Notes under the pieces: model-generated
The model's input: only the letters and a program-made list of their open reading frames with translations
The model's database searches: none
What the model was told of the DNA's origin: nothing
Shown: positions 11,241-23,465 of the stretch, piece by piece
How the letters are laid out: every line of letters starts with the position of its first letter
How positions within the stretch are numbered: the first letter of the stretch is position 1
Assembly (NCBI GenBank): GCA_033239525.1
Contig: BSYO01000034.1
Span: forward strand, 4,526,001 to 4,590,000
Direction: 5' to 3'
From: Nepenthes gracilis
Lineage: Eukaryota; Streptophyta; Magnoliopsida; Caryophyllales; Nepenthaceae
Length of the DNA stretch: 64,000 nt
Position numbers and translations under genes: made by a program

Positions 11241-11395
11241 TTCATTTTTTGCCATCCAAGTCCTCTGCATTTAATTTGTAAGGGCGATGTGTCCTACTAA
11301 TTTTGTTTTTATATTTACTCTTTATATCTATAGGCATCTACCAGTGATTTTTTTGAGGTTAAGTAAATTTATTTTTTATTCTATTTGTTGGGTCC
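11241..11395 (+). repeat. Block F (5' part), copy upstream of CNL-1
   Basis: Matches the starts of the F repeats at 25681, 28661, 45978 and 53041 ('aatttgtaagggcg', 'gaggttaagtaaat'). It is cut at 'ttctatt' by the Tat-3 LTR. The last five bases, ctatt, would be the target-site copy. Confidence 0.8.
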
Positions 11396-12394
11396 CAGTA
11401 TAAAGGCCCATAAAAACACGGCCCAGAAGAAAATCCCAAACGAGAGGCCAATGGCCCAAAGACCAAGACCACCGTAGAAGCCCAAGAGGTCCCGTCCGCT
11501 CATAAGGAAGCTCGAGGACAACACCAACGACACCCAAGTGCACAGACATGGAAAGGACCGAGAACCCTAGAAGCTCTGTTGAGTCTCAAAATCGTCCGAG
11601 ACGTCAAGAAGAGACTCTCGGGCTTTCCCCAGAAGATCCTCCAAGAGCAGCCACCTCTTACGAGTCCGCGAACTCCCAAGGAGCTCCACCCAGGAACGAG
11701 GACTACCCTATGCTCGGCCAAGGATGCCAGCTAAGCGATTTCGTCGATTCTCAAGGAAACCTGCAACCACTACCAGTCTCCATCTAAACAGAGCACGCCT
11801 GGCCAAGTCAGGACTAACGCCTAAACCCTGCTTGACTGACACACCTAGGCCTACCAGCGGCGCTAGCCGCGTGCCTTCCCGCGCACGTTAGCAGAATTAA
11901 TGAGGCCGGTGGGACACTGCACAGCTTTTGGGCCATCCGATGGCTGCCACGCGTCTCCTCCCCAATGGCCTGGACTGTCCTATAAATACCCAGTAAAGTT
12001 CCTCTCAAGGGGACCGGATTCTCTTTTCCCAATTTTGCTCCAGAAAGAAGGCAAAAGGCCCACTTCCTCTCGGCCACTGAACCTCTCTCTTCCCAACAAA
12101 ATGGAACAAAAAGAGTGGTAAAGCCTTCTAGTGAGCAATCCCCCCTAAAAAAGAGATACAAAACAATAGACAAGGAAGAAATTAACCCCAACACTTGTAC
12201 TTTGTAAAGACTTCAACCTAAATAGTGAAGCACTTTCAAGATCCTGAGCCTCGTGGTTTTTCCTCCCCATTCAAGAGGAGGTTTTTCACGTAAAAGATCC
12301 GGTCTCAATTTTCCTCTCGTGTCCAACACCTCACATATTTGTGTTGCCTGGAAACTGCGGATCCGACTGGACCCTGCGGATCCAGAATGCAACA
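11396..12394 (+). repeat. Tat-3 5' LTR (999 bp)
   Basis: Begins TGTTGGGTCCCAGTATAA and ends ATGCAACA, followed one base later by a primer-binding site. A TATAAATACC promoter box lies at 11981-11990. It is the same family as the solo LTR at 53890-54991: the start 'tgttgggtccc', the 'gggcccataaaa' region and the GCAACA end are shared. Confidence 0.93.
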
Positions 12395-12395
12395 T

Positions 12396-12415
12396 TGGCG
12401 CCGTCTGTGGGAACG
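12396..12415 (+). promoter_or_regulatory. Tat-3 primer-binding site
   Basis: TGGCGCCGTCTGTGGGAA immediately follows the LTR, as in many plant Ty3/gypsy elements where a tRNA 3' end primes minus-strand synthesis. The exact tRNA was not determined. Confidence 0.85.
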
Positions 12416-12958
12416 AAAATTGACTGAAAGCTCGTAGCTTCCCACCCTCCTACAACAGCAACGCCCTGAAGATGATCAGCAGACAAGACAGTACGTCCAC
12501 CCGGGAAGAGGAGCGCTACACAGGTGCCTCCCATCGGGTGGCAGAGTGAGTGGCGGCCTTGGCACTAGAGTGCGCAAGCTAGTGGAGAAGGTGGACAGCC
12601 TCACAAGAGCCGTTCGTACCCTCCGAGAGAAGGTGGACGAGCAATCTAGGGGCCCGCGCCCGAAAGTCCTCGTCCAGCGGCGCCCCAGAGGCAACACTCG
12701 ACGCGGACTTCTGGCGAGTTGAGGGACTACCTCAACAGAAAAAAGTCCATGAGCCAAGCCCCGATGAAGAAGGGCTCAAAACGCTCTGGAAGACGGTCTT
12801 CAGGTCCAAAACCGACGAAACGAGTCAGCCGGGAGGACGAGAAGACCCCCTGCCCCCGAGGACAGGGGAAGGAAAAAGAAGGGCGAGCATCCAGCGGGAG
12901 ACCCAAGGGCCGTCCGAGAAAAAAGAGCCCGAGGCAAGAAGAGCGTGTTGTCCACCAG
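12416..12958 (+). pseudogene. Tat-3 leader and gag N-terminal fragment
   Basis: A possible gag start is the ATG at 12472, leading into a charged, Arg-rich stretch with 'KVDSLTRAVRTLREKVDE', a short coiled coil. This resembles the N-terminal part of Tat gag proteins. The frame is broken by TGA at about 12551 and further stops. The element stops at about 12958, where sequence switches to an antisense copia fragment. Everything downstream (capsid, pol, 3' LTR) is missing. Confidence 0.55.
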
Positions 12959-13185
12959 GCATAACTTAATAGTACAGTTGGCAAGATCTCATTTATCTTG
13001 CTAGTCTCCACCGATAGGTTTTTCAGTTTATCTTCCTTCTTCTTCAGTACTTTTATTGTTCCTTCTCTAGTCAGGATGTTCTTCACCCTCTTCTACCAGA
13101 GGATGAAATTACCTTACCCATTAAACTGTTCTACGCTGAACGATAAGTTCTTTGAGGATGATGACGCCATTCAAACAAAATTCTC
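12959..13185 (-). pseudogene. Ty1/copia gag N-terminal fragment (antisense)
   Basis: On the minus strand, just after the PBS, a frame opens with a Ser-rich start near 13171 (MASSSS-like), then 'FSVEQFNG' and 'KRVKNILTREG', a pattern typical of the start of copia gag. It includes at least two in-frame stops and ends at the junction with Tat-3. The rest of the element is absent. Confidence 0.65.
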
Positions 13186-13190
13186 AATCT

Positions 13191-13203
13191 CTCTTTGATA
13201 CCA
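13191..13203 (-). promoter_or_regulatory. Copia primer-binding site (minus strand)
   Basis: The complement reads TGGTATCAAAGAG directly next to the LTR. This is a one- to two-base variant of the usual copia initiator-tRNA-Met site, and it fixes the orientation of this element as minus. Confidence 0.85.
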
Positions 13204-13205
13204 CT

Positions 13206-14063
13206 TGTTGGCAGCAATGGATGACCTACTGACAAGGATACAGGAACAATCGCTTGTTGGTCGGAATGGACGGCCGACTAATAAAAGTACACACACTTGG
13301 AAGTAAAAGTAGGAGAAGAGAAATTAATACCAAATATTTTACGTGAAAAATCCTTCTAAAATAAGAAAAAAATTACGGGACATTAGGTCCACAAAAATCA
13401 CTAGATATGAGAATTTATTATACAAATTATAGGTGGCAAAAACAAGAACAGAGTAAAGGTTACCAAAAACTTCAACACTTTATTTTTACTCACCGCTCTC
13501 TTTCTCTTCACTTTATCTCATCTATTTTTCTCACTACTACACTACTTCATTGAGTGTGCATATACGCACACATATACACACACGTCCCCCACCATAGCCC
13601 AACTTGGTAGTTGGTGCTCAACTTTCAAGATCTGCATGCGTGTATGCACATACCCTATCTTATAGCAGGTGGCGTATGCCTGCTCCTACAAACCGATCAG
13701 CGTTTGGAGTCCCAAGAATGATGTCTACCAACTACCTAATCAGGTAAGTCTACTGTACACCTTTTTGGGATATGATAGTCATTCAGACCTTTTATATTCA
13801 GTTAGTCAACCCTGTTGACAATCCTCTCATTATTGGCCGGTTAATTACCCTGTTGACCGATCGAAGTAGTCCGACTAGATTCTTTAACGGAGTTAGTCGT
13901 CTCACGACTTTTACCGGTTAACATATTGACCGGTAAATGTTTACCTTCTTGAAGGTTCCGGTCAATTATGTTGATCGAAATTCCTTCTACTTAAAGTAAC
14001 ACACACATGCTCTGTCCAAGTCCTCCAATCACAAGGACTTCCATACGGGAGTGATTCCCAACA
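13206..14063 (-). repeat. Copia LTR (truncated element, minus strand), in the CNL-1 5'-UTR intron
   Basis: Bounded by TGTTGG and CCAACA; on the minus strand it is the 5' LTR followed by the PBS. It is homologous to the solo LTR at 29930-30721. Its right flank, attataagtat, matches the right flank of that copy exactly, showing one ancestral insertion site. The left target-site copy and the other LTR are lost. It contains several 'ggtcaac/ttgaccgg' motifs. Confidence 0.9.
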
Positions 14064-14337
14064 ATTATAAGTATCTTAAAAATAGCATAGAGAGTATATT
14101 TTAAATATTTTGCAGCTATAAATAAAGTAAGTTGTCCCTATCGCATGCTTTTCGCCACTAGTAATGTTGTAGTCAACAATGAATAGAAAAAGTATCAAAT
14201 AGTTGAAATATAAATAACTATGTCGAGACAGACCTAAGCATGGACTGATTGAATCGAGAGCAAACAGTGAAGAAGTAGTTTGCAAAGCAACCTGAAAGTT
14301 GTCCGTGCTGATCCTGTGATTGCAGCAAGAAGGCAAG
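14064..14337 (+). promoter_or_regulatory. CNL-1 leader: remainder of 5'-UTR intron and splice acceptor
   Basis: Matches 30722-31001 and 55266-55547 almost base for base. An acceptor-like gattgcag precedes caagaaggcaag and the start codon at 14338. The donor and first exon that lie upstream in the CNL-2 locus are missing here, replaced by retroelement DNA. Confidence 0.65.
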
Positions 14338-16197
14338 ATGAGTTTCGAGACTGTTGCTGTGTCTTTTCTAGTTCAAAAATTAGGCTATATGTTGATTGAA
14401 GAGGTAGAGTTCTTATCGGGTGTGGAAGATGAAGTTCAAAGCTTGCTGGAGAATATCAAATAAATGCAGAGCTATCTCAAGGACATGGACGAGCAAGAAG
14501 GAGAGCTGAATGAAGTACTCTGCATGTAGATTTCAGAAATCAGGAATATTGCTTATGATGCTGAAGACTTGATTGATTCGCTCATCGTCGAAGGTGCTGC
14601 AAGGAAAAGAGATAGGTTTGCTCGCTTCATCAACAATCCTTTGCGTACACATGATGTGGGAATTGAGATTGAAGCTATTAAGAGGAGAATGGAAGAAAGT
14701 ATGAAAATGCTGCAAACATTTCAAGTTGGAGGCCGGAACGAACGAACTCAAAAAAAGCTGCCTCGAAGCTATCCCCATAGCAATGACGACTATGATGTTG
14801 GCCTAGAAGGTGATGTCAAAATGTTAGCTGCGCAAATGATCGGAGAAAAGAATCAAGCAAAGGTTTTGAGCATCGTAGGGATGGGTGGTTCGGCAAAACA
14901 ACGCTAGCAAGGAAACTTTACAATCATGAAACCATCAAACAACACTTTATCTGTCAGGCTTGGATTTCCGTATCACAAGAATGGAATACTCAACACATCT
15001 TAGTTGAGATCCTGAGGCAAGCTACTGGCACCAAGCCAAACACAGAAGAAATGGTGAGCATGGAAGAACTGGTGGACAAACTACAAGACTATCTAAAACA
15101 AATGCGATATTTAATAGTACTTGACGATGTGCGGAAGAAAGATACTTTGGAAGACATGCTCCCAGCATTCCCATTTGGAAATAAAGGAAGCAAGATTACA
15201 ATCACCACCCGTATTCACGAAGTTGTTGAATTTTCGGATTTGCCTCACTTTTTTCATGAGCCACGGCGCCTTACGAAAGATGAATCTTGGGAGTTGTTTA
15301 GCAAGATAGCTTTGAATCACAGGGAATGCATTGACGACTATTAACAGATTGGTGACTTTAAAAAGTTAGGTAAGGAGATTTGAATAAATGTGAAGGGTTA
15401 CCCCTAGCTATAATTGCTTTGGGTGGACTCTTAGGTGCAAAGGGCACTAAGGAGGAATGGGAAAAAGTAAGCAAAGTTGTAAGTTCAAAGGTTATGGGAG
15501 GAAGAGGCATGCATACGTATGGCACCGTGAAGGACATGTTAGCCTTGAGGTATCAAAACCTACCTTATGATTTGAAACCTTGCTTTCTTTATGTGGCTCT
15601 CTTTCCTGAAGATTGTGAAATTCCAGTGGGTATGCTCACAAGAATGTGGATATCTAAAGGTTTTATAATGTCTCAAGAAGAAACGTTGGAAAGAAGCACA
15701 AGAGAATGTATAGATGAATTGATCCAACGATGTGTGGTTCAAGTTGCAACAAGGAACTTTGCAGGCAAAGTGAAAACAATTCGAATCCACGATTTAATGC
15801 GCGATCTTTGTATTAAAAAGGCAAAGGAACAAAATTTTCTAGAGGTTTTTCATCGATCTTCTACCCCTTTGGAACTAGATAAGGATGCAACAAGATCACA
15901 ATCACGCTGATGTATCATTCATTCTTATTGGAGGTATGATTTATGATATTGTGTACTAACAATTCAATTTTTATCTATTCTGTTAAAGTTCAATTTAAAC
16001 TTGGTGCCATACTGACCAAAATTTTTAACTTGTGCAGCATGAGTGTTCAAATTGGAACCCAAAATTCCCATCTTAGATCACTTTTCATATTTGAAGCAGC
16101 TGCTGTCAAAACCCACCGATATAAGGTACATGAAAAGAGAGCAACGTTATTCGAATATTTATCTACAACAATATCTGCAACAATATTTCATCATTAA
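14338..16197 (+). pseudogene. CNL-1: CC-NBS-LRR disease-resistance pseudogene (RPP13-like), LRR lost
   Basis: CNL proteins are cytosolic ATP-binding immune receptors. The start at 14338 gives 'MSFETVAVSFLVQKLGYM'. The CC domain has the EDVID-type motif 'YDAEDLIDS'. The NB-ARC has GMGGS..KTT (about 14879), 'LIVLDDV' (about 15113), 'GSKITITTR', 'CEGLPLAIIALGG', 'CFLYVALFPEDC' and 'RIHDLMRDLC' (MHD site as IHD). Damage: TAA at 14461, TAG at 14527, a 1-bp loss in the P-loop (about 14891), TAA at 15342, a deletion at about 15379, and TGA at 15908. An intron-like segment spans 15934-16037. Exon 2 breaks off near 16150 to 16197, so the LRR is missing and block D1 follows. Confidence 0.93.
15934..16037 (+). 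other. CNL-1 intron between NB-ARC and LRR
   Basis: GTATGATTT donor and CTTGTGCAG acceptor, 104 bp, aligned with the introns at 57157-57263 (CNL-4) and about 32600-32706 (CNL-2). Confidence 0.65.
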
Positions 16198-16295
16198 ACA
16201 TTTCACGAATTTTGCTAGACTTCTCTGTCCAAGCATGTCATATGTAAATATTTCATGTCCTCTAAATGATCTAAGATCTACCAGTAAAACCAGTT

Positions 16296-16500
16296 ATCAA
16301 CCAAATCTTTTGGGACGAATGTGAAGTCATTCTATAGCTTTGGTGTCGTGTGCTTGGAAAGGAGAAGCTGCTATCCCTCTATTATTCACCAAGAAATGAT
16401 AAAATTATGGCTGCTTCCTGAATGGACAGCCGACGTTGCTACAATATTATAGCAGCTAATGACCAATCCCTCCAATATAAGGGATACAAGGTTTAATATG
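16296..16500 (+). pseudogene. Possible protein-kinase fragment in block D1
   Basis: One frame reads 'KSFGTNVKSFYSFGVVCLE', which resembles the kinase subdomain IX pattern (D-x-Y-S-F-G-V-V-x-L-E), followed by 'PEWTADVATIL' and a TAG. The D3 copy at about 41260-41450 has the same stretch. No ATP-binding or catalytic loop is visible. It could be a remnant of a receptor-like kinase or a chance match. Confidence 0.3.
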
Positions 16501-18094
16501 ACTAACTGAAGGTAATGGTGCCCCTAAACCAGACCTCTTGGGGCATATGTAGATTTCTATGCTTGGAGCTGAAAAAGCTCTTTTAGGTAGGAACATTGAT
16601 TTAGAAATTCTATAGGTCTTTTGGCCGGTGTGGTAATGCTGTTGGTAAAGTGCCTCGGCATAACTTAATGTTATCTAACCGGTAGGAAGATTTCTTAATG
16701 CCTTATTTTTCTTTTATTAGAGTTATTTAATAACCACTTGCAATGGCAAGAACAAATAGGGAAAAACAAGCATATTTGAAAAAAGCATAAACAATGAAGA
16801 GCGTATGGAGTAATATTTGGCCATTATTTCCAATTTTTTGTTTTTGAAAAGACATTGACGTAAATTGAATCTTTTTAGAAAAAAAAAAAACACCTTCTAA
16901 AAAATAACTAACACACTTTATAAGCTATACAAATGTGTAGTCATAATTCAAAAATATAGAAATTATTTTCAACGTAAGTTGTAAGGTATAAGTTTATTAA
17001 AATTAATTTCAGAAATAGTAATAAAAAAGCATGTATGATGCTTAATCCCACATGCCAACCCCCACTCCAAAAAATTAAAAAAAAAAAAAAAAAAAGAAAA
17101 GGATTGCGGCGTCTCATTTGGATGATGGGTACTGAACATCAAGTGATCTTGTATTATTACATTTATATATTTAAAAACTTTTAATTAATCTTATTAAAAG
17201 TAAACTTATATTCAATTAGGCTTATCAGAGGAAATTGATTATGAATTTAATGACCGAGGGGGGGAAACCATCTTAAACAAATTTGTTGTAGCGGAGAAAG
17301 CCTCAATCCAAGACAGATGAATAAAATAAGAGACTCATTGAAAGGGAACTTTTAGTCCCAAAACGCATAAAAGTTTTGACCCTTTGATAATTTTTTGGAA
17401 CAAATATCAAAATTTAATATATGTAAAGAATTTTAAATCTAAATGATATGGATAATACAAGTATCAATATTAACACAATAGGATAAAAATTAAAACAATA
17501 ATAAATAATGAGAAAGGTACAATTTTTGGTGACAATGAGAAAACTTGATAATCGCGACTATTGTGAAAAATCCTCTCGGCTTCAACGGTTAGGGAAGACG
17601 TCCACTATGAAAATCAACTTATAAACCCAGTGGTAATTACGCGCTAACATAACTGACTTACTCCCGTCTCATAATCCCTACCAAAGAACTCATTCGATTT
17701 ACTCGCGGCAACAAAACCGTACACCTTTTGGTCTTCACATCAATCTTCCCTCATGAACCGCTCGAAGTTTCAAACTCCACCGGAACCTCTTCTTCACACA
17801 ACTAACGTCGTCAATGAAGGTAGATGGGTAGGTAGGGTTGTAAACGGTAAGGTGAAGATAGTGAGAAAACTGTAACACAAGAGCGTAATAATATAATTGA
17901 GGTTTTCTTAATTTGAGCAAAGATTAAAGTAGTAGATGCTTGTTTTCTTTCAAAAGGGGTGCTCAAAAAAGCATCAGCCAGAAGTAGCGTAACAAAAAGA
18001 ATGATGAAATATATTGTGAAACTTGAAAAAGACATTTAAAAAAATAACTGTTGCCACAACGCTCGAGCGCAAATTAAGCACGTCTAGGGTTTCA

Positions 18095-18270
18095 AGGGAA
18101 CAATGCATAGGCGCTTGAGCGAGAAGGCGACGAGTTTCGGGCGCAAAGTTATTGGAATTTAGGTAAAAGTGAATGGTAGACGTGAGGCTACTGGAATTTT
18201 AACTCGAGTGGATGGCGAGCTCATGGCAGGCAGAGGCGATTGGAATTTGGGCTTGAGCGAGGAGTAGGCG
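18095..18270 (+). repeat. About 50-bp minisatellite in block D1 (degenerate, about 3 units)
   Basis: Repeated 'ttggaattt' and 'gagcgagaaggcg/gagtggatggcgag' motifs recur at about 50-bp steps. The better-preserved equivalent is at 43017-43175. Confidence 0.6.
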
Positions 18271-18340
18271 AACAACAAGCGCATGACACCGAAAACGGAT
18301 AGCCACAGAAATAAGTTGATGTAGCAATTTCATGAACTTT

Positions 18341-21300
18341 AAAGGGGGAAACCTTTGAGGCCCATACTCTGCTGGCAGATCTAGGCCGTGCCGTTTAGGC
18401 TTGGGCCCACGAGGACATTTTGTTGGGCTAACACTTTCAAGGTGGTCTTTCTTGTTGGCTCGATCATGGGTCGATTTATGGGCTACCGGACCCATCAGTG
18501 TTTAATTTAAAAAATATATATATAATGTATCAATTACTTTCCTAGGTAAAACTTTGTAAGGAATAAAAACATATATCAAATTATGTAAAAGTTAAAATGG
18601 TTGGGTAAGCTTTTGACTAAGAACCATTATTGCCTCTAATAATTGTTTAGACAAGAAGCATAAGTAAATGTACAAGGCCCACCATTTCATGGGGAGAGTC
18701 AGAGATATATAGCATTATCTTTGTAAATCAAGTACTAATCGACCTAACTTACTTCAATCCGATACTTTTTAATCCAAATAACTTAACATCGAAAATATAT
18801 CAATTTGATTAAATTAATTATTATTAAAATAATCTTTTAAAATTTGTACCTTACTAAAACCTTTTTAAAATAACGAAACAATCACATGATAAATTTCATA
18901 TATATTCATCATAAATAGTGCTAGATACTAAGTAATCCCCTTTAAAAACCCTTTATTATAATTTGAGTGATTAATCAGTTGAACACAACACTCAACAAAT
19001 CTAGTCCAAAAGAAATTACAATGAGAATAAGAGCAATCGAATGGTCATACATCCTAATAGTATACTAGGACAACGGACTTGACCTTAACGAATAAAGGAA
19101 CTCGAATAAGATCTTAAACAGATACGAACTTCTTCTCTCTTTTCTCTCTCCTCTCTTTTATGCGGTACTTCTTGTGTTGAAATTAATCTTAAAACCCTTT
19201 TGTGCCTCTAATTACCTGGCGTTTTTGTCCACGTTGCTACCCATGTTGTTAAACCCTAAAATCATAATAAGCGTGATTGTATAACAGTTTTGGCGCATGT
19301 GTAATCTTTAAGTGCATAAGGTGTGACCCCATTCGAGCGATCTATGCACATGCATTATATTGATATAATGCTCATATGATTCATTTGACTCGAACACCAA
19401 TATAATACATCACCGGTTCCCAAATTATAACAAAAAAACCAAAATAACCAAACTAACAATATAACCTGTACTTTTTGCTAAATAATAATACATAAATTGT
19501 TCTAAAAATATTAATCCGCCTCTCTGAAATAGTGAAACTCTCAATTCAAATTCTTACAAGTAATCCGAACCTACTGGGGTTAATAAAAACGAAAATAAAA
19601 GTGAGTGAATTATTTAGTAAGGCATATAATTTACATAATTAAATATAAACTTTTTATCAAAATATGTTGGAATAAAACATGATCTAAATTAGATGCAATA
19701 TCATATAATTTTCATAACATTCTATGCATAATTTCAAGTTAATAATCACAATTCTTTATTTTAAATTGTCGTATTTAAAGTATACTAAAATCATACAAAT
19801 TTTTATAAATTTAGGATCAACATGGTATTACTAACAAATGAGCAAATAATTACAACGTGGGTTATATATATTTTCAAATAACCAAAGGTCATACATTACT
19901 ATTCAAGACCAATAAGTGGTTGTTATATATATAAACCTGTAGATAAGGCTGAAAGTTATTTTTTAACCATTGGATGATAAGTTCAAATATCGATTATTAT
20001 TGTAATATGCTAAGACATATTTTAATATATTACCGTTAATTTTCTACAATGGTCCATGTAAAATCAAATAAAAAACTCTCCTCAAATAAGAATATATTTT
20101 TTATATTTTCTCATATTGTAGAAAATATCATTATTATCAAATTTACGTAGATATTCATCTTATTTCTTTAAATATGGTATGTTCCTCGGACCGAATTGTT
20201 GTAAAAATTAGAAAGTTAGATGGACCCTTCAATCGGTTCAAGAGGCTATGGGTTTGGTCTTCGTAGCAGAAAATCCTAGCCCTACTCATCACAATAACCT
20301 AATCGGAGGTTAAAGATATACGTGGCTTACTCTCTGATATATTTTTAAACGTTTAAATCATTAATCTTTATCAGAAAAATAAAAAACATGTAGATAAAGA
20401 TTAGAAAGAGAGGCATGGGGAGAAGTGTAAAGTTTTCTTAGGCTTGGACAACGAAGCTTTGTTTCGAGTGTATCATTTACTAGCGCTTGTATGCTTGAGT
20501 AGGGCTTGCCCCCTTCTTGATTGGAAAATCTATATTTATAATTAGGATTCTAACTGATTAGTCAGTTCAAAAATATCACTTGTAATATAATATGTTATAT
20601 TACATTAAAAGTAAACCGTTACTTTTGATGTGTAACCATTGTTTGAATTAATTCGGTAACAGTCCAGGCATTGTTATCTCTTGATTGACTATAACTGCTC
20701 GTTAGAATTTAGTGCCTCATTTATTACACTGTTAAGCAATTGCTTGTCTATCTTGCACGATCTTTGCTGTCCAATTACTCATGAGGTCGGCATAGCCCTC
20801 TGCATTTGTATTCAGATCACTAGTGCTTGGGCACTATGTTTAATTTGGGCTGGGCTGATCATAGCTAGGTCAAACCCAACAAAATATATTGCATGCAGTA
20901 TAGTGTAAGTTATACAGGAATTTTAGCTTAAAATTTTAAAAACATGTAAGAACTACCATTATGAAAATTAAGTAAAAATTAGTGTAATTTTTACAATTTC
21001 TTCTATTTATGAAACATATAGAATAGTCATGGGTTAGCTTGGAACATGACAAAAACATATAACTTGAATTTAAAGATTTGTAATAACTTATATATGAAAA
21101 TCAAGGATATGCAATAGTAATAAACATCATTTAGGAACAAATATGGACATTATTGCAGAAAATTAGTATTTAAACATTATATGTATGAAACGAAGGCATG
21201 TTTTTCATTAAATTTGTACAAAATGAGAATGAGAATCAATGCATATGAAGTATAAATATTTTACATATGAAATTATAGCATATTTGAGGATTTGAGACAA

Positions 21301-22140
21301 TAAATGCCCATAGTTATCAAAAAAGAAAAAAATAGTAACAAGAGAAAGAGAAGTTTAGGATGCACTTGATTTTACCTAAAGATTGCATGATTTCTCTTTG
21401 ATTTCTTATTATCTCTCTTTCCATCTTTTTTTCATCTCATCTTCTCGTCTCTATCTCTCTTCTCTCTTAAAAACCAGCTCAAAAAGACTCAAAATCGACT
21501 AAACAAAGCCCATTTATAGCAAGTTAGCGCGTTATGCGCGGTTCATGCATGGATCATATGTGACGGGGTACGAGCGTCGATCAGGCGTACGTCAAGAATC
21601 AACACTCTATCCCAATAATGTATATGCACTGCTTGAGCGCAAGTCAGGCACGGATGCTCTGCCTCTAACATACACATGCGTCCCTTGAGCACATATTAGG
21701 TATAATCAATCTGCCTAAAATGCGCTCATATGTGGGTCAAGTACCATTCAGGTGTTAGAACTGATTCTTCAAAATTAAATTTTTCTAAAATTTTATCATA
21801 TTACTTTTTCTAAATTAACTCAAAATTATTTTAATAACGTCGTATACCATAAATAAATCGTGGGGTGTTACATGAACATTGTTCAATTTAATTCAAATAG
21901 GAGAAGTCCATAATAAAACTTCATATTATCGTTTAAATTTTTAACAAATTAAACTAAACCATTAGTTAAGATAAATTTTTTAAACATCCAGTGTGTGGGT
22001 TGATTTAGTTTGGACAATTTATACGATATGTAGTACTAGCCTCATTAGTTTAATATTATTTTTTCCTATTCATCTCACCAATGAGGTTGAATACCTTTAT
22101 AGTTAAGATACATTTGGGTAACTTTTTAAATATTTAGTTC
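18341..22140. other. Gene-poor AT-rich intergenic DNA
   Basis: No supported gene. Open frames are short and low-complexity (for example 18199-18495 minus and 20681-20908 plus). Scattered 'gcttgagcgcaagtcaggca'-like GC-richer patches near 21530-21720 recall the block D minisatellite. No LTR termini or structured RNA recognised. Confidence 0.5.
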
Positions 22141-22149
22141 GTTTGGACC

Positions 22150-23240
22150 CTAAGACACTTTTGGAAGTAGGAGCTACCACACAAGCTCACATCATGATAG
22201 AAGAGGCTAATGAAACAAAATGCTCATATTTTGTAAGCCATCCAAGATCAAATAGTGGAGGGAAGCAAAGAAATAGCAATAAATCTTCCACTTGAGATCA
22301 TGGAAAATAAAATAGAACTAAGTTGGGCATTTACAGAGAGTACAAGCCATTGGACCTTACACCACTGAATGATACTCGGATGAACATTCTGAAATAGATT
22401 TAAAACAAAAAATTCCTAATGATGGGCACAAGCCCATTAGTACCTAGATGGAGGTTATTAGTGTCAGTAATGCTTCTACCACTAATTTTTGAGGCACAAT
22501 GTTGAAGATTGCCGGATGTTATAGAAGAAGATTAAGTTCCTAATACAAAAGGGAGACCTCAAAAAATATTTAGAAAACCCTCGGCTTACCCCAAGTAAGG
22601 ATAAAGATGACAAGGAACAAATTGAATGACCACGAAATTGAATGGCGACAAAAGTCGTGAATATGGGACCAAACAGACCCACTGGGAAAAAAGCCCAGCA
22701 TCATTTCGAGAATGCTTCTTCTAATAAGAAATAGAAATTAGGAGTAAAAAATAAGATTATTAGTTTTAAAAACAATGATATGGCACATATAATTTCTTTC
22801 CATTTTGACCATCTTATTATATCTGCACTTGATTTGAACTCAATCCATGACTACTAATTGAAATGAGTCTTTGTAAATAATGGAAGTTTAAGGAATATTC
22901 TTTACTTCGATATGTTTATTAAATTGGGATTTTAAAGCGGTTAGATGAAACAATCAAATGGACCTCTATATAGGCATGACAAAAACTGACCCAAGCGAAG
23001 GAAATAGTACATCTAAAGGTTATGCTAGGGGCATATCCGAAAATAGCATCTAGTATGCTAACCTTCGTAGTTGTTGATCTTCCATCGGTCTGCAGTGCTA
23101 CATTGGGCTAGCCACACTTCATAATATTCGGAATGGTCATTTCAATATCATATTTGAAAATAAGGTCTCCAACTAGATACGGGATTGAATAAGTTAAGGA
23201 AGAGTAGGTCACCAAACAAAGTTGCTATTTTATTCAAATC
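22150..23240 (+). pseudogene. Highly degraded Ty3/gypsy (Tat-type) gag-protease relic
   Basis: Broken frames read 'EEANETK' near 22210, then a stretch (about 22750-22880) parallel to 34360-34500 of Tat-2, and 'LTFVVVDLPSVCSATLG' near 23060-23110, which parallels the Tat protease. Stops and frameshifts occur every few tens of bases, and no RT follows. It is much older than Tat-1 or Tat-2. Confidence 0.65.
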
Positions 23241-23284
23241 AATGACTCGACATCTTCCTAAACAATTTGATTTTTGGGATGAAG

Positions 23285-23465
23285 ATGATTTTTGGCTTGC
23301 AACTACTTGGCTATCAGAGATTAGCAATGACTACATTTTAAGTTTACAACCATTCGGCCATCAAAAATCAGAAACGACTATATTTTAGGCCTGTAATTAC
23401 TCAACCATCAAGAGATAAAAAGGCTACATTTTAGGCCTACAACTACTCGACCATTAAAAATCCAT
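23285..23465 (+). repeat. 46-47-bp minisatellite (about 4 units)
   Basis: The core ctacattttaggcctacaac recurs at 23331, 23378 and 23424, with a weaker first unit at about 23285. Units contain 'ctcgaccatcaaaaat'. It lies directly 3' of the gypsy relic, much as the 46-bp array lies 3' of pol in Tat-1, although the motifs differ. Confidence 0.75.

Larger units (their letters stand above)
16198..18340 (+). repeat. Block D copy 1
   Basis: Similar to 41111-43226 over its length with indels: 'acgaattttrctag', 'aaatcttttgggacgaatgt', 'ggtgcccctaaaccag', 'gggaagacgtccactatgaa'. It begins abruptly where CNL-1 is truncated. Apart from a short kinase-like stretch and a minisatellite, no coding content is recognised. 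A 21-base A-run lies near 17077. Confidence 0.85.

Noticed and set aside
11814..12194. Minus-strand open frame within the Tat-3 LTR
   Set aside because: It lies entirely within LTR sequence, and the equivalent region of the solo LTR at 53890-54991 does not keep the same frame.
18199..18495. 98-codon minus-strand open frame
   Set aside because: It overlaps the minisatellite end of block D1, matches no family, and is not kept in block D3.
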